The translations under genes and the position numbers were made by a program. Positions 26,924 to 35,050 of a stretch of 64,000 nucleotides of DNA are shown piece by piece (within the stretch, counting starts at the first letter, position 1; every line of letters begins with the position of its first letter). This DNA is from Kibdelosporangium aridum (GTDB taxonomy: Bacteria; Actinomycetota; Actinomycetes; Mycobacteriales; Pseudonocardiaceae). The notes under the pieces are model-generated. The model made no database searches and was not told where the DNA came from. It worked only from the letters and a program-made list of their open reading frames with translations. Where the stretch lies: positions 50,163 to 114,162 of the forward strand of contig NZ_FWXV01000018.1 in the NCBI RefSeq assembly GCF_900176515.1, in the 5' to 3' direction.

Positions 26924-28051
26924 TCACGGCTCCACGTTGGACGGGTGAACGTCGGCGGGCTTGGTGGGTTCGTCTTTGCTGCCGTGCAGGGATCGGATGC
27001 CTGAGTTGAGTACGGCCAGCAAGGGAACGGCGAGCAGCGCCCCGGGGATGCCGGCCGCGACCAGTCCGATCGCGATGGCGAGTACCACGGCGAGTGGGTG
27101 GAGGTTGACGGCTCGCCCCAGCAGCAGAGGTTGCAGGACATGGGCTTCCAGTTGCTGGACGCCGATGACGATGCCCAGGAGTACCAGTGCCGGTATCGGT
27201 CCGTTGGCGACCAGGGCGATCAGCACTGCGATTCCGCCAGCCAGGATCCCGCCGATGATCGGGATGAACGCGCCGAGGAAGACCAATGTGGCCAAGGGGA
27301 TCGCGAGCGGGACGCCGAGGATGACCATACCGATCCCGGCGCCGACCGCGTCCACTGTGGCCACTGCGATGGTGGCTCGTACGTAGCTGACCAGTGCGGT
27401 CAGGCTGCGGCGGCCGGCGACGTCCACCCGGGCGCGTATCCGGTCGGGGGCGGTGCGCAGCAGAAAGTTCCAGATGCCGCGGCCGTCGTAGATCAGGAAG
27501 ATCAGCACGAACAGGATCAGCAGCATCTGGGCGAGGATCTCGCCGATGGTCGCGGCGGTGGTCAGTGCACCGGACGTGATGCCGGTTTGGGTGTTGGTCA
27601 GCGTGGTCACGAGGTTGTCGAAGAAGGTTCGCACCTGCTCGTCGCTCAGGTGCAGCGGGCCGGTGGTGAGCCAGTTGCCGATGGTGTCGATGCTGCGGGA
27701 GAGTTGGATTTGCAGCGCCGGCAGGCCGTTGATGAAGGTGATGATCACGAATGTGAGCAGTCCGCCGAGCACTGCCAGGCCGCCGATCAGGACAAGGACG
27801 GTGGCCAGCCAGCGGGGTACCTTGCGTTTGACCAGATATCCGACGGCCGGTGCCAGCAACGCGGCCAGCAGCAGGGCGATCGCGACCGGAACGACCACTG
27901 CCGCGAGGTAGCCGACGATGAGACCGATCACGGCCAGGGTGGCGGCGACCACCAGCAATCGCCAGCCCAGCGCGGCACTCACCTGCAAGGATCTCGGCAC
28001 GGCCGGACGCTCGGAGCGGTCGCGCAGCGGGGTGGTTTCCGAAGTGTCCAC
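26924..28051 (-). CDS. AI-2E family permease (PF01594 type)
   Basis: 375 residues from GTG 28051, chosen because GAGAGG lies about 8 nt upstream; the frame could extend to 28093. About eight hydrophobic segments: a pair at the N-terminus (about 30-75), a central soluble loop with amphipathic helices (about 105-190), then paired membrane helices to about 350, including the conserved FLGAFIPIIGGILAG block and the HVLQPLLLGRAVNLHPL block typical of this family. The hydrophilic tail GSKDEPTKPADVHPSNVEP is cytosolic. The family contains AI-2 exporters and sodium-proton antiporters; which substrate this one handles cannot be told from sequence. Stands alone. Confidence 0.88.
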   Translation of the reverse strand: MDTSETTPLRDRSERPAVPRSLQVSAALGWRLLVVAATLAVIGLIVGYLAAVVVPVAIALLLAALLAPAVGYLVKRKVPRWLATVLVLIGGLAVLGGLLTFVIITFINGLPALQIQLSRSIDTIGNWLTTGPLHLSDEQVRTFFDNLVTTLTNTQTGITSGALTTAATIGEILAQMLLILFVLIFLIYDGRGIWNFLLRTAPDRIRARVDVAGRRSLTALVSYVRATIAVATVDAVGAGIGMVILGVPLAIPLATLVFLGAFIPIIGGILAGGIAVLIALVANGPIPALVLLGIVIGVQQLEAHVLQPLLLGRAVNLHPLAVVLAIAIGLVAAGIPGALLAVPLLAVLNSGIRSLHGSKDEPTKPADVHPSNVEP

Positions 28052-28543
28052 TGTGGTACCTCTCGACCTCTCGTATGGCGGGGGCGCACACATGCCGCCA
28101 GGGTCTGGAGCGGTCCAACAGGATGCACACCGATACTAGACCTGATTCGCGCGCCGAGCTCATCACGAGTCGCGTAGTGCGCTACGCCGGCAGCCGGGAC
28201 AATCCAGCGGCTACGGGCGGCGGAACCGTTGAGGCTACCGCTCCCTCCATAAAGGACAGGCAGCGGCCCGCTGCGAGTTCGGGTGCGATGAGCTGTGCGC
28301 ACGGTCTTGGGGGGACCGCAGGAGGTGACGTCCGCGGCGGATTTCTGGCCGACGTCAGAGTCGCCAGAGCAGCGAAAACGTGGAGTGGAGAGTAGTGTAT
28401 GGGGGTAAGTGCCCTGGACCTCGGCGTGATCTCAGTCGGCCGAAAGATTCCAACGAGCACCTCTCCTTGATTCCACCGCCTCGCTGGAATCCCACCGGAG
28501 CGTGGTCGCGGTTGCCCCACACTGCCCTGAGAGGACAGCACTC
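28052..28543. other. Divergent intergenic region (permease / GAF-ANTAR operon)
   Basis: About 490 bases between the leftward AI-2E permease and the rightward GAF-ANTAR pair. It must hold both promoters. I see an AT-richer stretch around 28376-28405 (GGAGAGTAGTGTATGGGGG) suitable for a promoter but no unambiguous -35/-10 pair, and no coding frame worth calling. Confidence 0.5.
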
Positions 28544-29287
28544 ATGCGTAATCGCCGAGTCGCCGAGATCCTGTCGGCGATCGCGGACGACAACCGAGGC
28601 GACCACGTCACACTGCCCGCCAGGTTGTGTGCGGAATGCCTGTCGACGTTGCCGGTCAGCGGCGTCGGGGTGGCGTTGATGACCGCCGACGGACCCACCG
28701 GAGTGGTGCTGGCGGTGACCGACAGGCGAGCCCGCCAGGTGGAGGACCTGCAGTTCGCTCTCGGTGAAGGGCCCTGCGTCGAAGCGTCAGCCAGCGGACG
28801 CCCGGTCCTCGAACCGGACTTGGTGGCGGCCGGGCCGGCTCGGTGGCCGCAGTTCGGTGCGGCCGTGCTCGACGCCGGTGTGCACGCCATCTTCGCATTC
28901 CCGCTGTGGGCAGGCGCCGTCCACGTCGGGGTCCTGGACCTCTACCGCGACACCCCCGGGCACCTCACGATTCTCGAACTCGCCGACGCGGCGGCTTTCG
29001 CCGAAGCGGCCACCATCGTGGTGCTGCACCTGCAGGAGCGCGACGAGCACCAGGACGTGAACTCCGGGCTCGCACGGCCGATCGAGAGCCAAGCCGAAGT
29101 CCACCAAGCGACCGGGATGATCAGCATCCAACTGGATATCAACCTTGCCGAGGCACTGCTGCGGCTACGGGCGCACGCGTACGCTACGGGGCGGACAGTA
29201 GCCGCCGTCGCTGCCGATGTGGTCAGTCGCCGCGTGCGGTTTGACGACGGCGAGCCCGGCACTACGACGCAGCAGGAACAGCCATGA
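28544..29287 (+). CDS. GAF-ANTAR regulatory protein 1
   Basis: 247 residues from ATG 28544 (GAGAGGAC upstream); an earlier in-frame start at 28502 is less likely. Residues about 15-165 form a GAF sensor domain (ALGEGPCVEA, FPLWAGAVHVGVLDLYR). Residues about 180-240 form an ANTAR RNA-binding domain (VHQATGMISIQLDINLAEAL, with the typical Ala/Gly and hydrophobic pattern). Such proteins bind paired hairpins in nascent RNA and prevent termination; the signal is sensed by GAF. It begins a two-gene operon, 28 nt before the next GAF-ANTAR gene. Target RNAs unknown, and cysteine 80-ish in GPCVEA may be a redox or ligand site. Confidence 0.88.
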   Translation: MRNRRVAEILSAIADDNRGDHVTLPARLCAECLSTLPVSGVGVALMTADGPTGVVLAVTDRRARQVEDLQFALGEGPCVEASASGRPVLEPDLVAAGPARWPQFGAAVLDAGVHAIFAFPLWAGAVHVGVLDLYRDTPGHLTILELADAAAFAEAATIVVLHLQERDEHQDVNSGLARPIESQAEVHQATGMISIQLDINLAEALLRLRAHAYATGRTVAAVAADVVSRRVRFDDGEPGTTTQQEQP

Positions 29288-29315
29288 CCCCCAACAAGAC
29301 AACGGCGGTGGGCTG

Positions 29316-30074
29316 ATGACGAGCCGGGAACAACTTCTCGCCGCCACATTCGTCGACCTGGCCGACACACTGGTGGCCGGCTTCGATGTCGTCGACTTCC
29401 TGCATACCCTGGCCACTCGCAGTGTGCAGCTGCTGGACGTCGACGCGGCCGGGATCATGCTGGCCGATCAGCACGGTGGCCTGCGCGTGATGGCCTCGTC
29501 CACCGAGGAAGCGCGCCTGCTGGAGCTCTACGAGCTGCAGAACGACGAAGGACCGTGCCTGGACTGCTACCGCTCGGGTGCTCCCGTGGTCCGGGATGAT
29601 CTGTCCGCGATGTACTCAGTGTGGCCGAGCTTCACCGAGCAGCTGCGGCAGCTGGGGTTCCACTCCGCGCAGGCGCTGCCGATGCGACTGCGCGATGAGA
29701 CGATCGGCGCACTGAACCTTTTCCGGATCCAGCCGGGCGGGCTGAGCGAGGCGGATCTGGGAATCGGCCAGGCCATGGCGGACGTTGCCACGGTCGGCCT
29801 GATCCAGGAACGCGCCATCGCGGCGAGCGAACAGCTCGCCACCCACCTGCAGGTCGCTCTCACCAGCCGTGTCCAGCTCGAACAAGCCAAAGGCGTTCTC
29901 GCCCAACGCACCGGTCTGCCGATGGACGAAACCTTCGAGGTGATGCGCGCTTACGCCCGCAGTCACAACCGGCGGCTGAGCGACGTCGCCACACAGATCA
30001 TCGACGGATCGCTTCGCGATGACCAGCTCCGGAAGCGTCCGAGCACCAAACCCAGCTCGTCACGCCTGACGTGA
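29316..30074 (+). CDS. GAF-ANTAR regulatory protein 2
   Basis: 252 residues from ATG 29316, preceded by GGCGGTGGG. A GAF domain covers about residues 15-165 (MLADQHGGLRVMASSTEE, NDEGPCLDCYRSGAPV, ALPMRLRDETIGALNLFR). The ANTAR domain covers about 180-235 (RVQLEQAKGVLAQRTGLPMD, then FEVMRAYARSHNRRLSDVA), the common antiterminator form. Both proteins of this pair keep the GAF motif EGPCxx, so they may sense related ligands or form heterodimers. The end is a short basic tail. Cytosolic. Confident on domains, not on target or signal. Confidence 0.92.
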   Translation: MTSREQLLAATFVDLADTLVAGFDVVDFLHTLATRSVQLLDVDAAGIMLADQHGGLRVMASSTEEARLLELYELQNDEGPCLDCYRSGAPVVRDDLSAMYSVWPSFTEQLRQLGFHSAQALPMRLRDETIGALNLFRIQPGGLSEADLGIGQAMADVATVGLIQERAIAASEQLATHLQVALTSRVQLEQAKGVLAQRTGLPMDETFEVMRAYARSHNRRLSDVATQIIDGSLRDDQLRKRPSTKPSSSRLT

Positions 30075-30446
30075 CAAGGTCGCATCTGCCACATGATCGG
30101 CGACCGGCCCTTCCCTCACCGAAAAACCGCTGTGAACTGACCGCTCACGGTCGACGAGGTGTACTGTCAGAGATGTCGGAAGCTTTCGTATGCGAGCGGT
30201 CAAGCTCGCATCGTTTTCGGCGACGCCCACGCCGCCGGGTTTCGAGGTCGGCGACGGGAGTCCGGCACGATGTCAGGACCGCACGCGCATCGCCAGACCC
30301 TTCGGCCACACTGGCCATTGAGCTACCTCGGCACGTGCCGAAGGTGCCCGGTCGGGTACGCCGATGGCGCGTGGTGGTCCTGATCGCGGGACCGGTCGTA
30401 CGAAACAAATGTACCGACCGTTGAATCGGCCGGACGGGAGTTCGAC
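30075..30446. other. Intergenic region before DUF5994, nothing identified
   Basis: About 370 bases. Frames on both strands overlap without any domain. It should contain the promoter for the DUF5994 and 48-residue genes. No clear hairpin or palindrome beyond short ones was found. Confidence 0.45.
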
Positions 30447-30959
30447 ATGAAACCTTATTGGGAGCGACGCGCACCCTCACCTGCATCGGACGGACGCGTG
30501 CCATTACGGCTGACGTTGAAGCCTCCGTCGGTTCCCACAGGGGTGATTGACGGTGGCTGGTGGCCCCGATCAATGGATCCGATGGCGGAGTTCCCCGCGA
30601 TGATCGCGGGTGTGACTGACCGGTTGGGCCCGGTCAGCAGGGTGGATTACAACATGGACGCGTGGGGTGACGTGCCCCGGCGAATCGTCGTCGACGGTGA
30701 AATTGTTCGCCTTGAAGGCATCCGCTCGCTCGATCCGCGTACGGTGTTCGTGTCAGGGGACGGCTGGCAGCGGACGACCTTGCTGGTTGTCCCGCCTGAC
30801 ACCAGCGATAACGCCGCACAAGCCGCGCTGGTGAATGCCGCGAACCCCGCTGTTCGCGACGGAGCGGAACGAATTCTGCTCGCGGGCGACATCGGCTGCT
30901 CCGCTCCGGACGGCGCTGTTCCTGTTCCCCGTAGGACGTCTGGTGAAGCTCGAAGGTGA
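30447..30959 (+). CDS. DUF5994 family protein
   Basis: 170 residues from ATG 30447, with GGGAG about 7 nt upstream. The signature VIDGGWWPRSMDPMAEFPAM is at about residues 33-52, followed by LGPVSRVDYNMDAWGDVPRR and the LVVPPDTSDNAAQAAL block. It is closer to the typical family form than the copy at 26158. It is cytosolic, with a basic tail PVPRRTSGEARR. Function unknown. It follows the GAF-ANTAR operon and precedes a small basic protein gene. Confidence 0.88.
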   Translation: MKPYWERRAPSPASDGRVPLRLTLKPPSVPTGVIDGGWWPRSMDPMAEFPAMIAGVTDRLGPVSRVDYNMDAWGDVPRRIVVDGEIVRLEGIRSLDPRTVFVSGDGWQRTTLLVVPPDTSDNAAQAALVNAANPAVRDGAERILLAGDIGCSAPDGAVPVPRRTSGEARR

Positions 30960-31158
30960 GCTACGGGCGTACTCGGCACCTCACGCGGTGGCCCGCTCTG
31001 CCCATTCCACAATAGACAATCCGTTGTGGAGCACGGTGACGGTACGGGACCGGATGCCGGTGGTGGCCGATCTGGTCGTTTTCGCTCCGTTGACGAGGTT
31101 GGGCGCCGGTGACGCCGGGTATGCCTGAGAGAAGGCATATCGGACAAAAGGAGAGACT

Positions 31159-31305
31159 ATGGCCGGCCTGTTGAACCGGATCAAGGCCTTTTTGCGCGGC
31201 CCCAAAGGCCAGCAGATGACGAACAAGGCGCGCGAGATGGCGAAGGACCCGCGTAATCGTGAACGCGCCCGTCGGGCCGCCGAGAAGCTCCGTCGTAAGC
31301 GCTGA
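31159..31305 (+). CDS. Small basic protein, 48 residues
   Basis: ATG 31159 is preceded by a perfect ribosome site AAAGGAGAG (31147-31155). The product MAGLLNRIKAFLRGPKGQQM... is 48 residues long and ends in a helix dense in Arg/Lys/Ala (NRERARRAAEKLRRKR). Overall it is strongly positively charged with one amphipathic helix at each end. Several actinobacteria encode unnamed small proteins of this type; it may bind nucleic acid or the membrane surface, but this is inference. The strong ribosome site, the codon usage and the clean stop make it a credible gene although it is below common length cut-offs. Confidence 0.75.
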   Translation: MAGLLNRIKAFLRGPKGQQMTNKAREMAKDPRNRERARRAAEKLRRKR

Positions 31306-31554
31306 CGTCGGCCTTTGGCCGTCCTGGAACCTGGATGGCACGGTGGGCGGATTTAGGGCACGCGGCATGCTGGGGCTGGAACCGGTTTGACGTGGCGGGT
31401 CTCTGTTTCCGTCCGCTCAGTGTCCTTTGTGGACCCAGTTGCGCCGGCCGGTGTCGTGTTGGAGGTCCGCCTGCAGCACGGTCAGCTTCGCGTCCTCGCG
31501 TGCCCCTCCGGCGCGGAGCATCGCCCGCACTTCTCACAAGGTCCAAGGGGGATT
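31306..31554. other. Intergenic region with short hairpin and repeat
   Basis: Between the 48-residue gene and the convergent aldo/keto reductase. A weak hairpin CGGCC-TTT-GGCCG at about 31307-31319 may end the upstream transcript. The pair GGAACCGGTTTG (31378-31389) and GTCCTTTGTGGA (31422-31433) resembles the pair near 5209-5262. No gene supported. Confidence 0.45.
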
Positions 31555-32604
31555 TCAGGCGTTCGCGTATCCCGGGATCCGGTCCCGGATGCGCTGCAGC
31601 TCGGCTTCGTCGGAGATGCCCTGGAAGTCGTGGCGAGGCGTGTACGGCCGCTCGAGGGCGGCGAGTTCCTCGACGGTGAGCTGGATGTCCGTCGACGCGA
31701 CTGCGTCGTCGATCTGGGTGATCGTGTTGGCGCCGACGAGCGGGGCGGAGACGACCGGCTTGCTGTGCAGCCAGGCCAAAGCGACCTGCGCCCGGGTTAC
31801 GCCGCGCTCGTCGGCGATCGTGCCGACGGCGTCGATGATCGCGTGGTCGCTGTCGGCGGTGAGCGGGGTGTAGAGCAGGTCCGCGTAGCCGCCATCCGTT
31901 TCGGACCGGGCCGTCGACTTCGCGGCGTCCCAAGGGCGGGCCAGCCGGCCGCGGGCGAGCGGGCTCCAGTTGACCGTGCCGACTCCCTCGTCGAGGCACA
32001 GCGGGATCATCTCGCGCTCTTCCTCGCGGGCGAGCAGGTTGTAGTGGTTCTGCATCGACACGAACCGGGCCCAGCCGTGCTGCTTTTGCAGGTGCAGGGC
32101 CTTGGCGAACTCCCAGGCGGGCATCGAGGACGCGCCGAGGTAGCGCACCTTGCCGGATTTGACCAGATCGTGCAGGGCTTCGAGGCTCTCCTCGAGCGGT
32201 GTGCTGTGGTCGTTGCGGTGAATTTGGTAGAGATCGATGTAGTCGATGCCCAGCCGTCGCAGGCTGTGCTCGACTTCGGTCATGATCGCCTTGCGGGACA
32301 GGCCTTTCCCGTTTGGTCCCAGCCGCATCGGATGACGCAGCTTGGTGGCGATGACGACGTCGTCCCGGTCCGCGAAGGTCTTGAGGGCGCGACCCAGGAT
32401 CTCCTCGCTGGAGCCGTAGGAATACAGGTTGGCCGTGTCGAAGAAGTTGATGCCTGCCTCGATCGCGTGCTTGATGAGCGGGCGGCTTGCGTCTTCGTCC
32501 AGCGACCAGACCGGGTGGCCGCGGTGGGGATCGCCGTAGGTCATCGCACCGATGGCGATCGGCGAGATGTCGAGACCTGTTGTGCCGAGCTTGGTGTAGC
32601 GCAT
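31555..32604 (-). CDS. Aldo/keto reductase
   Basis: 349 residues from ATG 32604, with AGAGGAG 5 nt upstream. A TIM-barrel NADP-dependent oxidoreductase of the AKR superfamily. The catalytic tetrad is visible: Asp in NFFDTANLYS, Tyr two to five residues after it, Lys in VVIATKLRH and His in LYQIHRND. The C-terminal NADP-binding pattern (PLVGANTITQID) is intact. Length is slightly above the family norm. Reaction: reduction of an aldehyde or ketone to an alcohol; substrate unknown. It is divergent from a TetR gene with two palindromic operators between them, so it is probably induced by an electrophile or carbonyl compound released from that repressor. Confidence 0.92.
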   Translation of the reverse strand: MRYTKLGTTGLDISPIAIGAMTYGDPHRGHPVWSLDEDASRPLIKHAIEAGINFFDTANLYSYGSSEEILGRALKTFADRDDVVIATKLRHPMRLGPNGKGLSRKAIMTEVEHSLRRLGIDYIDLYQIHRNDHSTPLEESLEALHDLVKSGKVRYLGASSMPAWEFAKALHLQKQHGWARFVSMQNHYNLLAREEEREMIPLCLDEGVGTVNWSPLARGRLARPWDAAKSTARSETDGGYADLLYTPLTADSDHAIIDAVGTIADERGVTRAQVALAWLHSKPVVSAPLVGANTITQIDDAVASTDIQLTVEELAALERPYTPRHDFQGISDEAELQRIRDRIPGYANA

Positions 32605-32622
32605 GGTGCTCCTCTAAAGTTC

Positions 32623-32659
32623 TGGAGAGGTCTCCACATACTGTAGTGGAGAGCTCTCC
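32623..32659. promoter_or_regulatory. Two tandem TetR operators
   Basis: In the 73-bp divergent gap between the reductase and the TetR gene lie two related palindromes: TGGAGA-GG-TCTCCA at 32623-32636 and GGAGAGCTCTCC (perfect) at 32648-32659, centres about 24 bp apart. Both share the half-site GGAGA. This is what a TetR homodimer pair binding two faces of DNA would need to repress both divergent genes. Visible in sequence; binding is inferred. Confidence 0.8.
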
Positions 32660-32677
32660 GGATAGCAAGGATGGCAC

Positions 32678-33220
32678 ATGGTTCGCTCGGACGCCCGGGA
32701 AAATCGGGCTCGTATCCTGCAGGTCGCTCGCGACGCCTTCGCCGAGGACGGTGGTGTCTCGATGAACCAGATCGCGCAACGTGCCGGCGTGGGGCCTGGC
32801 ACTCTGTACCGCAACTTCCCGACCCGGGAGGCGCTCGTCCTGGCCGTCTATCAGCACGAAGTCGATCGGCTCGTGGGGTCGGTCACGGAATTGCTGGCCA
32901 CGCTGCCTCCGCTGGATGCGCTCCGGGAGTGGACCACTGACCTGGTGGCCGCCATGCGGAAGAAGCACGGCCTTGGCGACGCGCTCAGCCCCAGTGCGCA
33001 CCAAGCGATCGCCGAGCAGACCTACGGCCCGGTCATCGCCGCCATCACGGAGTTGCTCGACGCGGGCAAACGCGATGGCATCATCCGCGCCGACGCTGAT
33101 CCCCGTGACTTCCTTCAGCTCACCGGCGCCCTCTGGCGGGCCACATTGGGGCCGGAAGACCGATCGCCGTCGATGCTCGCCCTCATCCTCGACGGACTGA
33201 CCGCTCACCGACAGCGCTGA
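32678..33220 (+). CDS. TetR-family transcriptional repressor
   Basis: 180 residues from ATG 32678. Residues about 8-55 form the TetR helix-turn-helix (RARILQVARDAFAEDGGVSM, AQRAGVGPGTLYRNFPTREA). The C-terminal helical part binds a ligand and forms the dimer; its ligand is not predictable. It is divergent from an aldo/keto reductase and very probably represses that gene and itself through the two palindromes between them. The C-terminus ILDGLTAHRQR resembles the C-terminal domain of many actinobacterial TetRs. Confidence 0.92.
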   Translation: MVRSDARENRARILQVARDAFAEDGGVSMNQIAQRAGVGPGTLYRNFPTREALVLAVYQHEVDRLVGSVTELLATLPPLDALREWTTDLVAAMRKKHGLGDALSPSAHQAIAEQTYGPVIAAITELLDAGKRDGIIRADADPRDFLQLTGALWRATLGPEDRSPSMLALILDGLTAHRQR

Positions 33221-33497
33221 GTGGTCGAGGGGTGTGGCGCGGGTGGATCGGGGAGCATTGAGGCCTGCCAGCGCTGCGTCGCCGAACGCATCCTTTTCTC
33301 GGCCAGACGCCGATTAAAACGTCAGAGATCTGAATCGAGCGAAATCCGGTCTCCTTCGTCCGCTACGGTGCCACGACCTATTGGGCTGTACGCAGCGGGG
33401 GCGGCGACGCGGTCGCTCCAGGCGGAGACATCGGTCGGGAAGTGACCGGAATCGGTCCGGTTGCCACAACAACACCGGATGCGGGTGTTTGTAGGGA

Positions 33498-33998
33498 GTG
33501 GAGTTCGAAGAGTTCTGCCGTGGGCAGCTCAGCGGGTTGGTCCGGTTCGCCGCCGCACTGACCGGGGATACGGCCCTCGCGCAAGACCTGGTGCAGGACG
33601 CCCTCGTCCGCACCTGGCCGCGCTGGCCGAAGGTCTCGCGCATGGACCGGCCGGACCTGTACCTGCGCAGGGTGGTGGTCAACGGCCACCTCACCTGGCG
33701 GCGGCGCTGGTACCAGCGGTCGGTACGGCCGAGCCCGGACCCGGTCGAGGCGACGCACCCGGTCACGGCCGACCCGGCGGCCCGGATCGCGGACGCCGAC
33801 CAGCTCGCCGAGTTGCTCGGACGGCTGAACGGGCGGCAGCGGGCCGCGATCGTGCTGCGGTTCTACGAGGACCGTGACGATGCCGAGATCGCCGAGGTCC
33901 TCGGCTGCGTGCCCTCGACCGTCCGAAGCCTGGTCTCTCGCGGGCTCTCCGCGCTCCGGCTACAGCTGCACACCGAACCAGCGGAGGCTTGGTCATGA
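33498..33998 (+). CDS. SigE-family (ECF) RNA polymerase sigma factor
   Basis: 166 residues from GTG 33498. Region 2 (FRDYV-like VRFAAALTGDTALAQDLVQDALVRTWPRW) and region 4 (LNGRQRAAIVLRFYEDRDDAEIAEVLGCVPSTVRSLVSRG) are complete. It belongs to the SigE-like actinobacterial ECF group. The start is odd: an in-frame TAG lies just upstream and GTAGGGA directly abuts the GTG, so translation may begin on a leaderless or nearly leaderless mRNA. The stop overlaps the next ATG (ATGA), so the membrane protein that follows is likely its anti-sigma factor. Confidence 0.88.
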   Translation: MEFEEFCRGQLSGLVRFAAALTGDTALAQDLVQDALVRTWPRWPKVSRMDRPDLYLRRVVVNGHLTWRRRWYQRSVRPSPDPVEATHPVTADPAARIADADQLAELLGRLNGRQRAAIVLRFYEDRDDAEIAEVLGCVPSTVRSLVSRGLSALRLQLHTEPAEAWS

Positions 33999-34978
33999 CC
34001 GATCTCGAAATGCTCCGGAACGCGCTGGCCGAACGGGCATCCCGGGCACCGGACGTCGATGTGGTGCTGGCCAACGCGACTCATGACGTACGGCGGCTGC
34101 GGTCCCGGCGTAAGGCGACTGCGCTCGCGGGGACCGTTGCGGTCGCGACCGGGGCGTTGGTCGCCGGCGTCACGTTGATCAACCAACCGGGGCCCAACGA
34201 CCCGGGGCAGCCCCGCCAGCCGGACACCGGAGTCCAGGCGGCGACGACCCCCAGCCCTGCCAAGCCCAAGGTGATCCGGCCACAGTTGCCGTTCACCGTC
34301 ACGATTCCGGCGGGCTACCAGGTGGAGTCGTGGAGCGTGGGCGACAGCGGGGCGATCCTCGACTTCAAGGGCAGTGGCGGCCTGGCCCAGGCGGCGCTGT
34401 TGAACAGGGTGACGCCCAGCGTGAAGGGCTCTCAGACGACGCAGACGACGCAGACGACGGTGCGCGGCATCCCAGCCCAGCTCGAACAGATATCGCTGGC
34501 AGGCGGGCACACGTACGCGACACTGACCTGGGAACTGATTCCGGGCAAGTCGGCCTTGGTGCAGGGCAACAGCGAGCAGCAGGCGCGGTCCATCGCGGAG
34601 TCGATGACCACCGAACCTTCCGAACTGCCATCCACGGGACAGTTGGCCAGCTTGCCCGCCGGTCTTTTGGTGTCCTATTGGGGTCGCGGCAATGTGAGTA
34701 CTCCCTTGGCCATGCTCTGCCCCGAGCGGTACTCCGACAAGAACAAGTGCGCGCAGGTGTATTTCAACAACGGCACCGTCCCGAACGAGGTGAACATCTC
34801 GATCGAGGGCGAGAAGGCACCGCTGGGCGCACCGGACGCCGACGGCGTACGGCAGACGCCGGACGGTCGTCGGCTGGCCCGTCAGGTCGACCCGGGGCAC
34901 TGGGTCGAAGCGACGAGCGGCACTTCGACCACCGCGGCCCAACTCCGCGAACTGGTCTTGGCCGCGTCGGCTGGTTGA
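33995..34978 (+). CDS. Single-pass membrane protein, probable anti-sigma partner
   Basis: 327 residues from ATG 33995, overlapping the sigma-factor stop. Residues 1-38 are a short cytosolic part rich in Asp/Arg (VDVVLANATHDVRRLRSRRK), 41-62 a transmembrane helix, then a Pro/Thr linker and a large extracytoplasmic domain (about 100-325) with a CxxxxY...KCAQVYF pair of cysteines. This layout fits the membrane proteins paired with SigE-type sigma factors in Streptomyces and Pseudonocardia relatives, although a classical ZAS/HxxxCxxC motif is absent. The outer domain may sense cell-envelope change. It is followed after 72 nt by a secreted subtilisin gene. Confidence 0.75.
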   Translation: MTDLEMLRNALAERASRAPDVDVVLANATHDVRRLRSRRKATALAGTVAVATGALVAGVTLINQPGPNDPGQPRQPDTGVQAATTPSPAKPKVIRPQLPFTVTIPAGYQVESWSVGDSGAILDFKGSGGLAQAALLNRVTPSVKGSQTTQTTQTTVRGIPAQLEQISLAGGHTYATLTWELIPGKSALVQGNSEQQARSIAESMTTEPSELPSTGQLASLPAGLLVSYWGRGNVSTPLAMLCPERYSDKNKCAQVYFNNGTVPNEVNISIEGEKAPLGAPDADGVRQTPDGRRLARQVDPGHWVEATSGTSTTAAQLRELVLAASAG

Positions 34979-35050
34979 CGGTAATCCCGCCGCCCGCGAG
35001 CGAACCCGGCCCGTTGCAGCTATCAGGAGTTTCGAGAGCGAGGAGAGAGA

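Noticed and set aside
30145..30573. 142-residue minus-strand frame overlapping the DUF5994 start
   Set aside because: Arg/Thr/Ser-rich translation without a domain, opposite a supported gene.
31181..33208. 675-residue minus-strand frame covering the reductase and the TetR gene
   Set aside because: It overlaps two well-supported genes in other frames and has only Arg/Pro-rich sequence.
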